Source: Tardiphaga sp. (GTDB lineage: Bacteria > Pseudomonadota > Alphaproteobacteria > Rhizobiales > Xanthobacteraceae). Taken from it: a stretch of 16,462 nucleotides of DNA. The translations under genes and the position numbers were made by a program. Below, in pieces: positions 1-6,908 of the stretch. The stretch is taken from NCBI GenBank assembly GCA_014377915.1, contig JACMOT010000259.1:1-16462 (forward strand), read 5' to 3'. The notes under the pieces were generated by a model, which searched no databases, was not told the DNA's origin, and saw only the letters and a list, made by a program, of their open reading frames with translations. Within the stretch, counting starts at the first letter, position 1, and each line of letters starts with the position of its first letter.

Positions 1-2618
1 ATGGCATTGAGCGGGGTCCGAACCTCGTGGCTGATCCGCGCCAGCACGTCGGCCTTCGCGGTAGCGGCGCGATCGGCCTGGCGGCGTGCCTGCAGCAACT
101 CGCTCTCGGTCTTCTTGGCCTGCGTCAGGTCGCGGAAGACGGCGAAGAAATTGGCGCCGTCCGGCCGGGTGCGCCCCATCGTGATCGACAGCGGGATCAG
201 GCCGCCGGCGCGGGTCTGGCCGAGCGTTTCGCGGCCATGGTCGAGCAGGCTGGCGACGCCGGCCTCCTTGACGGTTTCGAGATAGTTGCGGACCACGCGG
301 TGGCTTTCCGGGGCGAACAGATTGGTGATGTTGCGCTGGGTCATCTGTTCGCCGTCGAAGCCGAACAGCGCCTCGGCGCTGCGGTTGCAGGCGGTGATGT
401 TGCCTTCTTCGTCGAACATGATGACGCCCTCGGCCGTGGTATCGAGGATCGCCGCCAGTTCCTCCGCATCGATCTGGCCGCCAGCCGATTCCGTCGCCGG
501 CATGACAGCTACGGGGGTGGCGCGCGAAGCGGAAAAGATCAGCGCATGTGCCGGCTGGTTGTCCCAGCTAATGGTGAACAGCCGGGCTTCGGCGGCCGTC
601 GGTGCCGCGACACCCGGGTTGTTTTCGGTCGCCGAGATGGTCACCGCCGTGCCGCCGTCGGAGGTGCTGCAGGCGCGCGATACATCCGGTGCCACATATA
701 GCGCATCGAGACCGCCGGCGTCTTCCAGCGCCTGTAAAGTTGAAAAATTCATCCGTTCCAGAAACGCCGGATTGGCAAACAGCAGGCGATCGAGCCGGTA
801 GATCAGCACGCCGACCGGCATCAAATCGAGCAGGGTGCGATCGCGCTGCCACTCGCCGCGCGCGGGCGGCGGCGGCGTCATCAGCCAGTTTGGCGGGTTC
901 TGCCGCGCGGACAGCGGCCGCTGGTCGGCGTCGGCCGCTTCGACCCGCGGCGGCTCGCGCTGGTCGGTGGTCAGACCGGTCTCGGCGTCAAGCCGCTGCG
1001 ACAATTGTCGCGCCAGCTCGTTGAAGGCGCTGTTTTCGACCGGCGTCAGCGCCGGCGATCTCGGATCACCGGGACGAAACTGAACGACGTTCTCTGGGGT
1101 TTCCAAGGCTTGGTCTGCTTCTGGTGAAAGTGTTTCGGGTGGGGAGGCGTTGGTAACGAGCGTAACCGGCTCGTCGAGGCTGTCGCCGACCGGCCCGCTC
1201 TGGACGACATCGGTAGATAATGCGCTGGGCGGCGGGCCGGGGACGATCTCGGCGCGACGGGCCTGCGTCAGCTGCGTCAGGCCGTCGAGGTCGCGGCAGA
1301 TGCCGAATCCGCGATAGCCGGCGAAATCCTGCTGGCGGTCAAACACCGGAACGCCTGAAAGTTCAACCGGCAACCGGCCGCCGCCATCCACCGGCCAACG
1401 CAGCGTGACGCCGGTCCAGGTCTCACGACCCGCCAGGACCCGGGCCATCCGGTTATCAGGATCGAGCCCGAATTCCGTGTCGATTTCCCGCCACGCGCGG
1501 CCGTCAGCGGACGCTGCGCGCGGGCCGATCAGGCGGGTGAATTCACCGGACACAAACGAAAAGCGATCCTCGGCGTCGATCTGCCAGACAAAGCGCAAGG
1601 GCGTCGTGCGCGGGTCGATCGGGGGGAGCTCGGGCGCCGGCTCGTCGGCGACGGCTTCGACATAGGGAGATGGCTCGCGCGGCGCCGGATCATCAGCCTG
1701 CGCGATCGTCTCGGCGATCACCGATACCAGATCCGGATCAGCTTCGAAGACGTTGGCATCGCGGGCACTCGCCGGCTCCGCCGCGACGGTGGCTTCGCTC
1801 GGCATCGCGGCTTCGCTTGGCGCGCTGGGTGCCAGAGCAGGTTCAACCTCGACGACCTCGGCCAGCATGGCCGCGGCTTCTGTCGCCGTATCGGTCGGCT
1901 GCTCTTGGACGGCGCTCACGGGGTCGGTCTGGTCGTCGATCCCGGCTTCATCCGGCGCGGGGTACAAGGCGCCGGGCGCGATCAGCGCGACCAGGCCGAC
2001 ATCGGCGCCGCTGCCGACACGCCGTAGCACCATGTGACCGAAGCCGATCGGGATTCTGACGTGGCCGTCTTTCAGCGCCTCGGCGCGCGCGGTTTCAAGG
2101 CCGGCATCGGACAGGCTACGAAAGCCGAGCAAGGTGCGGGCCGCCGCGCTGGCGCTGACGAACATGCCATCGCGGGCGAAGGTGGCGATCGGCATGTCGA
2201 GCCCTTCGACCAGATTTTGCAGCCGTTCGACCAGCGGCATGCCGCGTCCGCTCGGCTCGGCGGCCACGACCAGAATGCCTTCGCCGCCACCGGCAAATGG
2301 CAATCGGCTGCAGGCGCAGGTCATCAGGCCGCCCAATGCCGCGCCAAATCCGCGCAGTCGCTCGAGCCGGACCGTGCCAGCCGGCGAAAGCCGGGCAGCC
2401 AGTTGTGCCATCTGGCGTCGATGTGAATCGGCGGGACTGACCGGTCGCGTGAACAGCTCCGCTGCGTTGCGCGCGCCGAACACTCGTACGCCGACCGGGT
2501 TGGCCCACAGGATTCGCCTGCCGTCCACCGACCACAGCCAGGCTGGCTGGTTGCTGGTGGCGTGCACGGCCAGCCTGGCGTCATCGACGCCCCGCAACTG
2601 GAATTCGGCACTGTTCAT
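1..2618 (-). CDS. Multi-PAS cytoplasmic sensor histidine kinase (PdhS/PleC/DivJ-like), 3' end outside window
   Basis: The reverse strand is open from ATG at 2618 to the window edge, giving 872 residues without the catalytic domain. PAS-like segments are visible at about residues 15-60 (AWLWSVDGRRILWANP), 134-165, 340-440 (FVWQIDAEDRFSFVSGEF), 595-640 (LMPVGVLIYRLDRLLFANP) and 717-835 (ILDTTAEGVIMFDEEGNI). An Ala/Glu/Pro-rich linker spans about 220-335. A coiled helix then leads to the H-box RISHEVRTPLNA, with the phospho-acceptor His near residue 864. No membrane segment is visible, so it should be cytoplasmic. HisKA dimerisation and HATPase domains should follow off the edge, for a total near 1,050-1,100 residues. 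That architecture and size resemble PdhS of Rhizobiales, a kinase of the DivK/CtrA cell-cycle network; the assignment is inference. The start is uncertain: no good ribosome site precedes ATG 2618, GTG 2624 is in frame, and the frame stays open to 2693. Confidence 0.88.
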   Translation of the reverse strand, partial: MNSAEFQLRGVDDARLAVHATSNQPAWLWSVDGRRILWANPVGVRVFGARNAAELFTRPVSPADSHRRQMAQLAARLSPAGTVRLERLRGFGAALGGLMTCACSRLPFAGGGEGILVVAAEPSGRGMPLVERLQNLVEGLDMPIATFARDGMFVSASAAARTLLGFRSLSDAGLETARAEALKDGHVRIPIGFGHMVLRRVGSGADVGLVALIAPGALYPAPDEAGIDDQTDPVSAVQEQPTDTATEAAAMLAEVVEVEPALAPSAPSEAAMPSEATVAAEPASARDANVFEADPDLVSVIAETIAQADDPAPREPSPYVEAVADEPAPELPPIDPRTTPLRFVWQIDAEDRFSFVSGEFTRLIGPRAASADGRAWREIDTEFGLDPDNRMARVLAGRETWTGVTLRWPVDGGGRLPVELSGVPVFDRQQDFAGYRGFGICRDLDGLTQLTQARRAEIVPGPPPSALSTDVVQSGPVGDSLDEPVTLVTNASPPETLSPEADQALETPENVVQFRPGDPRSPALTPVENSAFNELARQLSQRLDAETGLTTDQREPPRVEAADADQRPLSARQNPPNWLMTPPPPARGEWQRDRTLLDLMPVGVLIYRLDRLLFANPAFLERMNFSTLQALEDAGGLDALYVAPDVSRACSTSDGGTAVTISATENNPGVAAPTAAEARLFTISWDNQPAHALIFSASRATPVAVMPATESAGGQIDAEELAAILDTTAEGVIMFDEEGNITACNRSAEALFGFDGEQMTQRNITNLFAPESHRVVRNYLETVKEAGVASLLDHGRETLGQTRAGGLIPLSITMGRTRPDGANFFAVFRDLTQAKKTESELLQARRQADRAATAKADVLARISHEVRTPLNA

Positions 2619-2696
2619 CTGCACTTCATGGGCTGACAGGGTGGGCGCTCGCAGGGTTCGGGCGGCACGCTCGCCGCGCAGACCATTAAAAATTTA

Positions 2697-3013
2697 ACAC
2701 TTTGTTTAGTATCGCGCGCGCCGGTCCACAGGTCCACGCTCTCGGCTGTTTCACACCTTTAAAACCCGGGTAACCTTAATTCCGCCAGCCATGAATGGCT
2801 CCCCGGTCTCTCGATTTTGCAAAGATTTTACGAGTTCTTGCGGCTTTCGAAGCTTCGGACCGCCTTCGCGTTGCCAGTTGCAAAACAAAAACAATGGTTC
2901 ACGATGCACCCGCGGGGCAGGGCAACCGCGTCACACCGGTGATGTCTGTCATCGTTAGGGTCAAGGAACACCAATCGAGGCTGGATGGCTTCGTCAACGC
3001 ATGGGAGTGGGAT
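2697..3013. promoter_or_regulatory. Divergent intergenic region, kinase / phasin 1
   Basis: This 317-base stretch separates the leftward kinase from the rightward phasin and should hold both promoters. It is more AT-rich than its surroundings, especially 2686-2720 and 2810-2895. Visible elements are TTAA-N7-TTTA at 2694-2708, close to the CtrA consensus TTAA-N7-TTAA, the 8-bp palindrome TTTGCAAA at 2816-2823, a TTGCAA at 2878-2883, and CACCGGTG near 2935-2942. I cannot place transcription starts with confidence. The long in-frame extension of the phasin reading frame back to 2795 is not credible coding sequence. Confidence 0.5.
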
Positions 3014-3385
3014 ATGAGCGACAAGTTCGAAATTCCGAAAGAAATGCGATCGATGGCGGAAGCTAGCTTTGAGCAGGCCCGGCAGGCCTTCGAGAAGTCC
3101 ATGGCCAGCGCGCATAGCACGGCCACCACCATCGAGGATCGTGGCGCCACGGTGCGCGCCGGCGCCAAGGATGTCAGTGCCAAGGCCATTACCTTTGCCG
3201 AGAATAACGTCGCGGCGTCGCTGGATTATGCCCAGCAGCTGTTGCATGCGAAGGACCTCGGCGAGGTGATGCGGCTGCACAGCGAGTACGTGCATGGCCA
3301 GATGCGATCGCTGGCCGAGCAGGCCAGCGAGATGGGCCAGATCGTGAGCCGCGCCGCCACGGAAGCGGTCAAGCCGACCAGTTAG
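3014..3385 (+). CDS. Phasin family protein (phasin 1)
   Basis: This 123-residue protein is almost wholly amphipathic helix and rich in Ala, Glu and Gln, with no signal peptide or membrane segment. Its layout matches the Phasin_2 family: an N-terminal MSDKFEIPKEMRSMAEASFEQ-like start, an ARQAFEKSM stretch, then heptad-like helices (AASLDYAQQLLHAKDLGE, MRSLAEQASEMG). Phasins coat polyhydroxyalkanoate granules and set their number and size. ATG 3014 is chosen because GGGAG at 3003-3007 lies 6 nt upstream; the frame is open further back but lacks conserved-looking sequence. The second phasin gene follows 247 nt downstream, and the two share the YTQ/DFAQ-type helix (LDYAQQLL versus LDFAQEMV), which suggests an old tandem duplication. 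Which PhaP paralogue this is cannot be told from sequence alone. Confidence 0.9.
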   Translation: MSDKFEIPKEMRSMAEASFEQARQAFEKSMASAHSTATTIEDRGATVRAGAKDVSAKAITFAENNVAASLDYAQQLLHAKDLGEVMRLHSEYVHGQMRSLAEQASEMGQIVSRAATEAVKPTS

Positions 3386-3419
3386 CGGCAGCCAGGCACC
3401 TTTTTGGTTGCGTTATGTG

Positions 3420-3428
3420 TGGTATAAT
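3420..3428 (+). promoter_or_regulatory. Extended -10 promoter element before phasin 2
   Basis: TGGTATAAT is a perfect TGn-TATAAT extended -10 box, rare in such GC-rich DNA. A weak -35 candidate (TTTTTG, 3401-3406) lies 16 nt upstream of the hexamer. Transcription would start near 3435, giving a leader of about 195 nt that contains the TGC-rich boxes and the 3500-3526 inverted repeat. Inferred from sequence only. Confidence 0.55.
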
Positions 3429-3458
3429 ACCATGACGTGCGCTGCTGCCCGTCTGCTA

Positions 3459-3488
3459 TGCAATTGCGCGGTGCAATATTCTGTTGCA
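3459..3488. promoter_or_regulatory. TGC-rich box cluster, candidate PhaR operator
   Basis: Three TGCAA/TTGCA pentamers lie within 30 nt at 3459-3463, 3472-3476 and 3484-3488. The first is part of the perfect 8-bp palindrome GCAATTGC, and the last two form an inverted pair. PhaR, the PHA-responsive repressor of phasin genes, is known to bind TGC-rich sequences in Paracoccus and relatives. The location just downstream of the extended -10 box suits repression. PhaR control here is inference. Confidence 0.45.
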
Positions 3489-3499
3489 TCGCACAAAAC

Positions 3500-3526
3500 G
3501 GACATGATATTACTTTTATCATGTCC
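3500..3526. repeat. Perfect 9-bp inverted repeat in phasin 2 leader
   Basis: GGACATGAT (3500-3508) and ATCATGTCC (3518-3526) are exact reverse complements separated by the AT-rich 9-nt spacer ATTACTTTT. The centres of the two arms are 18 nt apart, nearly two helical turns, as expected for a dimeric regulator. It could instead form a hairpin in the leader RNA. No T-run follows, so it is not an intrinsic terminator. Confidence 0.6.
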
Positions 3527-3631
3527 AGCGCCTTTCAAACAGGCGTTTTGACTTCCAGCGGGCGTCAGCAGGGACGCTGCCGACAGCATCCGCGGGACGC
3601 AATTCATTCGATCAACCGAAGGATGCACGTC

Positions 3632-4066
3632 ATGGCCGAATCGACCAATCCATTCTCATCATCCATAATTCCGTTCCAGGTTCCGGAGCAGGTTCGCGCA
3701 TTCGCCGAAAAGGGCGTCTCGCAGGCCCGCGAAGGCTACGCGAAGCTCAAGGACGCCGCCGAGACCCATAACAGCACGGTTGAGGCTGTGCTCGGCAGCG
3801 CCACCAAGGGCGCGACCGATTATTCGACCAAGCTGCTCGACATCATGAAGACCAATACCGGCGCCACGCTCGATTTCGCGCAGGAAATGGTCGGCGTGAA
3901 GTCGCCGTCGGCGGCGATGGAGCTGTTTACCTCGTTCGCCCGCAAGCAAATCGAGACTTTCACCGGTCAGACCAAGGAACTGGCTGAACTGACCCAGAAG
4001 ATCGTCACCGAGACCGCCGAGCCGATCAAGTCGGGCGCTGCCAAGCTGTTCAAGCCCGCGGCCTGA
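3632..4066 (+). CDS. Phasin family protein (phasin 2)
   Basis: This 144-residue protein is predicted to be all-helical. It has the Phasin_2 hallmarks: an N-terminal PFQVPEQVRAFAEKGVSQAR segment, a central YSTKLLDIMKTNTGATLDFAQEM helix pair, a FTSFARKQIETFTGQTKELAEL segment and a basic AAKLFKPAA tail. Family members bind the surface of polyhydroxyalkanoate granules and can influence PHA synthase or depolymerase. ATG 3632 is preferred because GAAGGA (3618-3623) sits 8 nt upstream; ATG 3623, which would add MHV, overlaps that site. The gene has its own promoter candidate, TGC-rich boxes and a strong downstream terminator, so it appears to be transcribed alone. It is longer than phasin 1 and shares helix motifs with it. 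Confidence 0.93.
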   Translation: MAESTNPFSSSIIPFQVPEQVRAFAEKGVSQAREGYAKLKDAAETHNSTVEAVLGSATKGATDYSTKLLDIMKTNTGATLDFAQEMVGVKSPSAAMELFTSFARKQIETFTGQTKELAELTQKIVTETAEPIKSGAAKLFKPAA

Positions 4067-4104
4067 GTCAGCGGTCTGAGCCGCGCCGCTGCCACATTGT
4101 CAAA

Positions 4105-4131
4105 AAAGCCCGGGTCATTGGCCCGGGCTTT
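4105..4131 (+). terminator. Intrinsic terminator after phasin 2
   Basis: The stem is AAAGCCCGGG (4105-4114) pairing with CCCGGGCTTT (4122-4131), loop TCATTGG, followed by CGTTT. It lies 38 nt after the phasin stop codon. The A-tract on the 5' side could also let it work leftward, but no leftward gene ends here. Confidence 0.85.
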
Positions 4132-4243
4132 CGTTTGCCGGCAAAAATCGTGATTGATGGTCGCTCGGCGGCCTTGCCAAAGCGCACCGTTGCACCTAGT
4201 TTCCCGGCTGTTCGCGACCTTGGTTTCAGGGGCGATCAAGGAT

Positions 4244-4320
4244 GCAGTTGTAGCTCAGTTGGTTAGAGCGCCTGTTTGTGGAGCAGGAGGTCGGTGGTTC
4301 GAGACCACCCAACTGTACCA
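4244..4320 (+). tRNA. tRNA-His (anticodon GTG)
   Basis: The 77-nt gene folds as a full cloverleaf: acceptor GCAGTTG / CAACTGT, D arm GCTC...GAGC, anticodon arm CCTGT-TTGTGGA-GCAGG with GTG at 4278-4280, T arm GGTGG-TTCGAGA-CCACC, and an encoded CCA at 4318-4320. Position 73 is A and the first acceptor pair is G1:U72. The base before G1 is T, so the usual G-1 of tRNA-His is not encoded. That pattern is known for a group of alphaproteobacteria whose HisRS recognises this altered form. Confidence 0.97.
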
Positions 4321-4370
4321 CCCTCATCCCGGATTGTGGCGTGATGCGGTTTTGCGGCATCCGCCTTGTG

Positions 4371-4392
4371 CAATGTGTCACCTGACACATTG
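4371..4392. repeat. Perfect 10-bp palindrome with CC spacer
   Basis: CAATGTGTCA (4371-4380) and TGACACATTG (4383-4392) are exact reverse complements with a 2-nt spacer. It lies 50 nt after tRNA-His and 122 nt before the small hypothetical gene. With no T-run after it and too small a loop for the full stem, it looks more like a protein-binding site than a terminator. The binding factor is unknown. Confidence 0.6.
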
Positions 4393-4514
4393 GGTTCTCA
4401 GGCGCTGGCGTTTGACTGATCCAAAAATGTCCTGCCACCTTCCGCTCGACGTCTGCCACGCGGGAACCGCGATCACCATGCTCCGTTACCTTGCGAACCA
4501 GCAGGGAGCGCGGC

Positions 4515-4745
4515 ATGGCCGACCAGCAAATCAGCGACGCCGGCATTGCCGTAATGTGTGACATCGCACGCGCCTCGGGTCTTGATCTCGACGACAACAA
4601 GCAATTGGTACTGGATCGCCTGATCGCCGGCGGCCTCGTCGAAGTCGCGCAGCCCGCCAGGCCGGTCGAGAGCATCAGATTTGCCCTCACCGCGGATGGA
4701 CAAAGACTGCTAGATGCGCGCGGCGTCGGCGCTAACGAGTCCTGA
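4515..4745 (+). CDS. Small hypothetical protein, winged-helix-like
   Basis: This 76-residue soluble protein begins MADQQISDAGIAVM. The order helix, LDDNKQLVLDRLIAGGLVEVA, then FALTADGQRLLDARG resembles the second half of a winged-helix fold of the MarR/PadR sort, where a recognition-like helix is followed by a beta wing and 'LT..G..LL'. I do not recognise a named family, and a DNA-binding role is only a suggestion. ATG 4515 is chosen because GGGAG (4504-4508) lies 6 nt upstream; ATG 4491 in the same frame has no such site. Codon use is typical of the neighbours. It ends 24 nt before the end of the convergent SGNH hydrolase gene, with no terminator seen between them. Confidence 0.72.
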   Translation: MADQQISDAGIAVMCDIARASGLDLDDNKQLVLDRLIAGGLVEVAQPARPVESIRFALTADGQRLLDARGVGANES

Positions 4746-4769
4746 CAGGCCCGGATGGCCGTTGCCCAA

Positions 4770-5489
4770 TCAGGCTTTCTTGCAAAGCGACGTTTCGATT
4801 CCGGACAGCAGCGCCTGGAACCATACGGCATAGCCGGCGGGGTTGAGGTGGATGCCGTCCACGGTGTGCGGCGTCGGCATTTGCGGCGGCGCGATGAAGG
4901 TTGCGCGATGCTCAATGGCGAGCGACCGCAGCGCCATATTGTAGCTTGCGATCACCGCGTCGAGTTCGGCGCGCCGCGTCGGCGACGACGTTTCCGCCGA
5001 GGTTACCGCCATGATGCCGAGGCGCCGCGTCGAAGGTGCCAGTTCCGCCAGTATGGCCTGATAATTCGTCCGGTATTTTTCGGCGCTGAATGAAGCGGTG
5101 GCGTCGTTCAGTCCCAGCGATACCACGATCATCGCGGCCTTCTTGCCAGCCAGCGCCTTGTTCAGCATGTTCGGCAGGTTGCTCGCCGTGGTCGAGCCGG
5201 CAATGCCGGCATTGATGATGGAACGCCCGCAGGCCGTATGCGGCAGCGTGGCATATTCGACGATGCTGTCGCCGAGAATGATGACGGGATCGTCGACCTG
5301 CTTCAGCGCGGCCTTGATCAGCAGCGGACGTGGCGGCACGGCGTCTCCCTTCGGCCAGGCGATCCAGACGCAGAGCGCGACCAGAACCACGATCGCAATC
5401 CTGATCGGGTTCACCGTGGCGGGATCGCGGCAGGGTGGTTCAGCGGCGGATGTTCCGATTTCAGATTCATGCCCAATCCCGTCTGACAT
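4770..5489 (-). CDS. SGNH/GDSL-type hydrolase, membrane-anchored
   Basis: This 239-residue protein carries all four SGNH blocks: block I ILGDSIVEY with nucleophile Ser75, block II NAGIAGST with Gly95, block III SLGLND with Asn128, and block V DGIHLNPAGY with Asp211 and His214. A single hydrophobic segment at about residues 29-46 (IRIAIVVLVALCVWIAW) after a short N-terminus suggests a signal anchor with the catalytic domain in the periplasm. The family hydrolyses ester or thioester bonds in lipids, acyl groups or acetylated polysaccharides; the substrate here cannot be read from sequence. ATG 5489 has only a weak ribosome site. A GTG start just before the membrane segment is possible and would give a shorter N-terminus. 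It is divergent from the small membrane protein gene. Confidence 0.85.
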   Translation of the reverse strand: MSDGIGHESEIGTSAAEPPCRDPATVNPIRIAIVVLVALCVWIAWPKGDAVPPRPLLIKAALKQVDDPVIILGDSIVEYATLPHTACGRSIINAGIAGSTTASNLPNMLNKALAGKKAAMIVVSLGLNDATASFSAEKYRTNYQAILAELAPSTRRLGIMAVTSAETSSPTRRAELDAVIASYNMALRSLAIEHRATFIAPPQMPTPHTVDGIHLNPAGYAVWFQALLSGIETSLCKKA

Positions 5490-5546
5490 TTGCTGCGCTG
5501 GAGAAACAACATGGCCGTCGCAAATGCAAGCTGTGGCGCCGCGGCA

Positions 5547-5592
5547 AGTTTGTCAGGGTGTTGATGCGAACCAGGGGACGACGTGACAAACT
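5547..5592. repeat. 9-bp inverted repeat in divergent promoter region
   Basis: AGTTTGTCA (5547-5555) and TGACAAACT (5584-5592) are exact reverse complements, 28 nt apart. They sit between the divergent SGNH hydrolase and small membrane protein genes. This could be a shared operator, but the long spacer makes chance more plausible than for the tighter repeats in this window. Confidence 0.35.
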
Positions 5593-5648
5593 GACACCTT
5601 GGCCTTGTCGATGTTCATCTCCATTTGCGGACGGCAGGGAGTGCCATT

Positions 5649-6014
5649 TTGACCACACGAAACGAAACGGATTATCGCGCGGAGATCGACCGGCATTTTG
5701 CGTGGTTCGAAACCAAGCTGCCGCCGGGGCCTGCGAAATTCGCCGGCTGGCTGCGCAAGCCGACGTCGAAGCTGGTACGCGTTCCGCTGGCGCTATTGCT
5801 GGTGCTGGGCGGCATCTGCAGCATTCTGCCGGTACTCGGGTTGTGGATGCTGCCGCTCGGCCTGATCCTGATCGCGCAGGATATTCCGTTTCTCGAGAAA
5901 CCGGTTGCGCATTTTCTCGGCTGGCTCGAGCGCAAATGGACCGAGCGGCAACGTGCCAGGGCCGAAAAGCGAACCGCGCAAGAACGCGTCAAGAACATTG
6001 ACCGCGTCGGTTGA
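5649..6014 (+). CDS. Small two-helix membrane protein (PGPGW-like)
   Basis: The protein is 121 residues from TTG 5649. A soluble N-terminus (about 1-45) contains a WFETKLPPGPAKFAGWLRKP stretch. A hydrophobic hairpin at about 46-85 follows (VPLALLLVLGGICSILPVLG, then GLWMLPLGLILIAQDIPFL), and the tail is strongly basic and helical (WLERKWTERQRARAEKR). The LPVLGLWMLPLGL.L.A.D.P pattern resembles small Rhizobiales membrane proteins annotated as PGPGW-type transmembrane proteins; function is unknown. TTG 5649 is chosen because AGGGAG (5636-5641) is 7 nt upstream; an in-frame TTG at 5625 lacks one. The basic tail should stay cytoplasmic. Its stop codon lies in the short palindrome TTGATATCAA (6011-6020). 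Confidence 0.72.
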   Translation: MTTRNETDYRAEIDRHFAWFETKLPPGPAKFAGWLRKPTSKLVRVPLALLLVLGGICSILPVLGLWMLPLGLILIAQDIPFLEKPVAHFLGWLERKWTERQRARAEKRTAQERVKNIDRVG

Positions 6015-6073
6015 TATCAAGCGAGGCGATGTGGTTCACAGCGAACTATCAATGACACATTTCGATTTGCCGC

Positions 6074-6088
6074 GTCACACGGTGTGAC
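6074..6088. promoter_or_regulatory. Inverted repeat upstream of the ParA-like gene
   Basis: GTCACAC (6074-6080) and GTGTGAC (6082-6088) are exact reverse complements with a single G between them. It lies 118 nt before the ParA-like start and 59 nt after the preceding stop. The compact symmetry suits a regulator dimer, possibly at the parA-like promoter. No factor can be named. Confidence 0.4.
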
Positions 6089-6206
6089 TCAAAAGAAACT
6101 TTCACGATAAATCCGTGTTGTCGCCGGCAATTCCCCACAGATTTGCCTTTAACGAATCAGGCCGTTGATTCATTTTCGAGTCCGGGGTCAATCTGGAGGC
6201 AGACAT

Positions 6207-6887
6207 ATGAATGTAATTGTTTTCGCATCGCGCAAGGGCGGATCGGGCAAGAGCACGCTGGCCGCCCACCTCGCCGCCCAGGTTCAGAAATCATCCAAGA
6301 AATGTCTGCTGATCGATGCCGACCCGCAGGGATCGCTGACCCTGTGGCACAAGCTTCGCGGAACCAATGAGCCGGCGTTGAAGATTGCCAATCGCTCGGT
6401 GACGGAGATCATCAACGCCGCTCGTCGCGACGGCGTCGAATGGGTCTTCATCGACACCCCGCCGAATGTCTCCGCCGTTGTTGATGACGCCATCAAGAAC
6501 GCCACCATGGTGGTGATCCCGGCGCGGCCCGGCGTGTTCGACGTCAATGCCGTGCAGGACACCATCCTGAACTGCCGCTCGGCGCGTAAGCCCTACGCCG
6601 TCGTCATCAACGGCGCGCCGGCGCGCCGCGACGAGGTCGAAAGCCCGATCGTCAGCGTGGCCCGCGAAGCGATGGCCAAGTTCAAGGCCCCGGTTTGGTC
6701 TGGACAGATCACCAACCGCGCCGATCTGCTGCTGGCGCTGGCCGAAGGCGAAGGCGCGCGGGAATATGCCGCCGAGGGTCGGGCGGCCGGCGAAATTGCC
6801 AAGCTGTGGGCGGCGATCGAGCGCTCGATCCGGGCGATCCGCGGTACGGTTTCGGCCAGCGGCGCGATGCACAAACAGGCGGCCTGA
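6207..6887 (+). CDS. Orphan ParA/MinD-type P-loop ATPase
   Basis: The protein is 226 residues. It opens with MNVIVFASRKGGSGKSTLAA, a deviant Walker A (KGGxGKS) with signature Lys10 and catalytic Lys15. Walker A' LLIDADPQGS follows (Asp39), then Walker B WVFIDTPP (Asp83). Such proteins form ATP-dependent dimers, often on DNA or membrane, and position plasmids, chromosomes or large complexes. The length suits small ParA proteins without an N-terminal HTH. No parB or centromere-like repeat array is adjacent, so this is an orphan ParA whose cargo is unknown; plasmid partition is not supported. ATG 6207 is chosen for GGAGG at 6195-6199 with 7-nt spacing. A terminator follows 21 nt after the stop, so the gene is probably transcribed alone. 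Confidence 0.88.
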   Translation: MNVIVFASRKGGSGKSTLAAHLAAQVQKSSKKCLLIDADPQGSLTLWHKLRGTNEPALKIANRSVTEIINAARRDGVEWVFIDTPPNVSAVVDDAIKNATMVVIPARPGVFDVNAVQDTILNCRSARKPYAVVINGAPARRDEVESPIVSVAREAMAKFKAPVWSGQITNRADLLLALAEGEGAREYAAEGRAAGEIAKLWAAIERSIRAIRGTVSASGAMHKQAA

Positions 6888-6908
6888 TCGACCGCTGTCG
6901 CAGCCAAC

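Noticed and set aside
27..2697. Several forward-strand open frames at the left end
   Set aside because: They are shadows of the continuous reverse-strand PAS kinase, whose frame stays in register from 2618 to the H-box at the edge.
2795..3013. Longer start for phasin 1
   Set aside because: The 73 extra residues have no phasin-like character and no ribosome site, whereas GGGAG precedes ATG 3014.
4374..4389. TGT-N10-ACA, the NifA upstream activator pattern
   Set aside because: The match falls inside a perfect 22-bp palindrome and no sigma-54 -24/-12 promoter was seen nearby, so it is probably coincidence.
5511..5564. 17-residue ORF after TGGAG between the divergent genes
   Set aside because: It is too short to judge, has no regulatory residue run, and overlaps the inverted repeat region.
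6207..6887. Plasmid or phage partition locus
   Set aside because: There is no parB, replication gene, integrase or repeat array; surrounding genes are chromosomal housekeeping.
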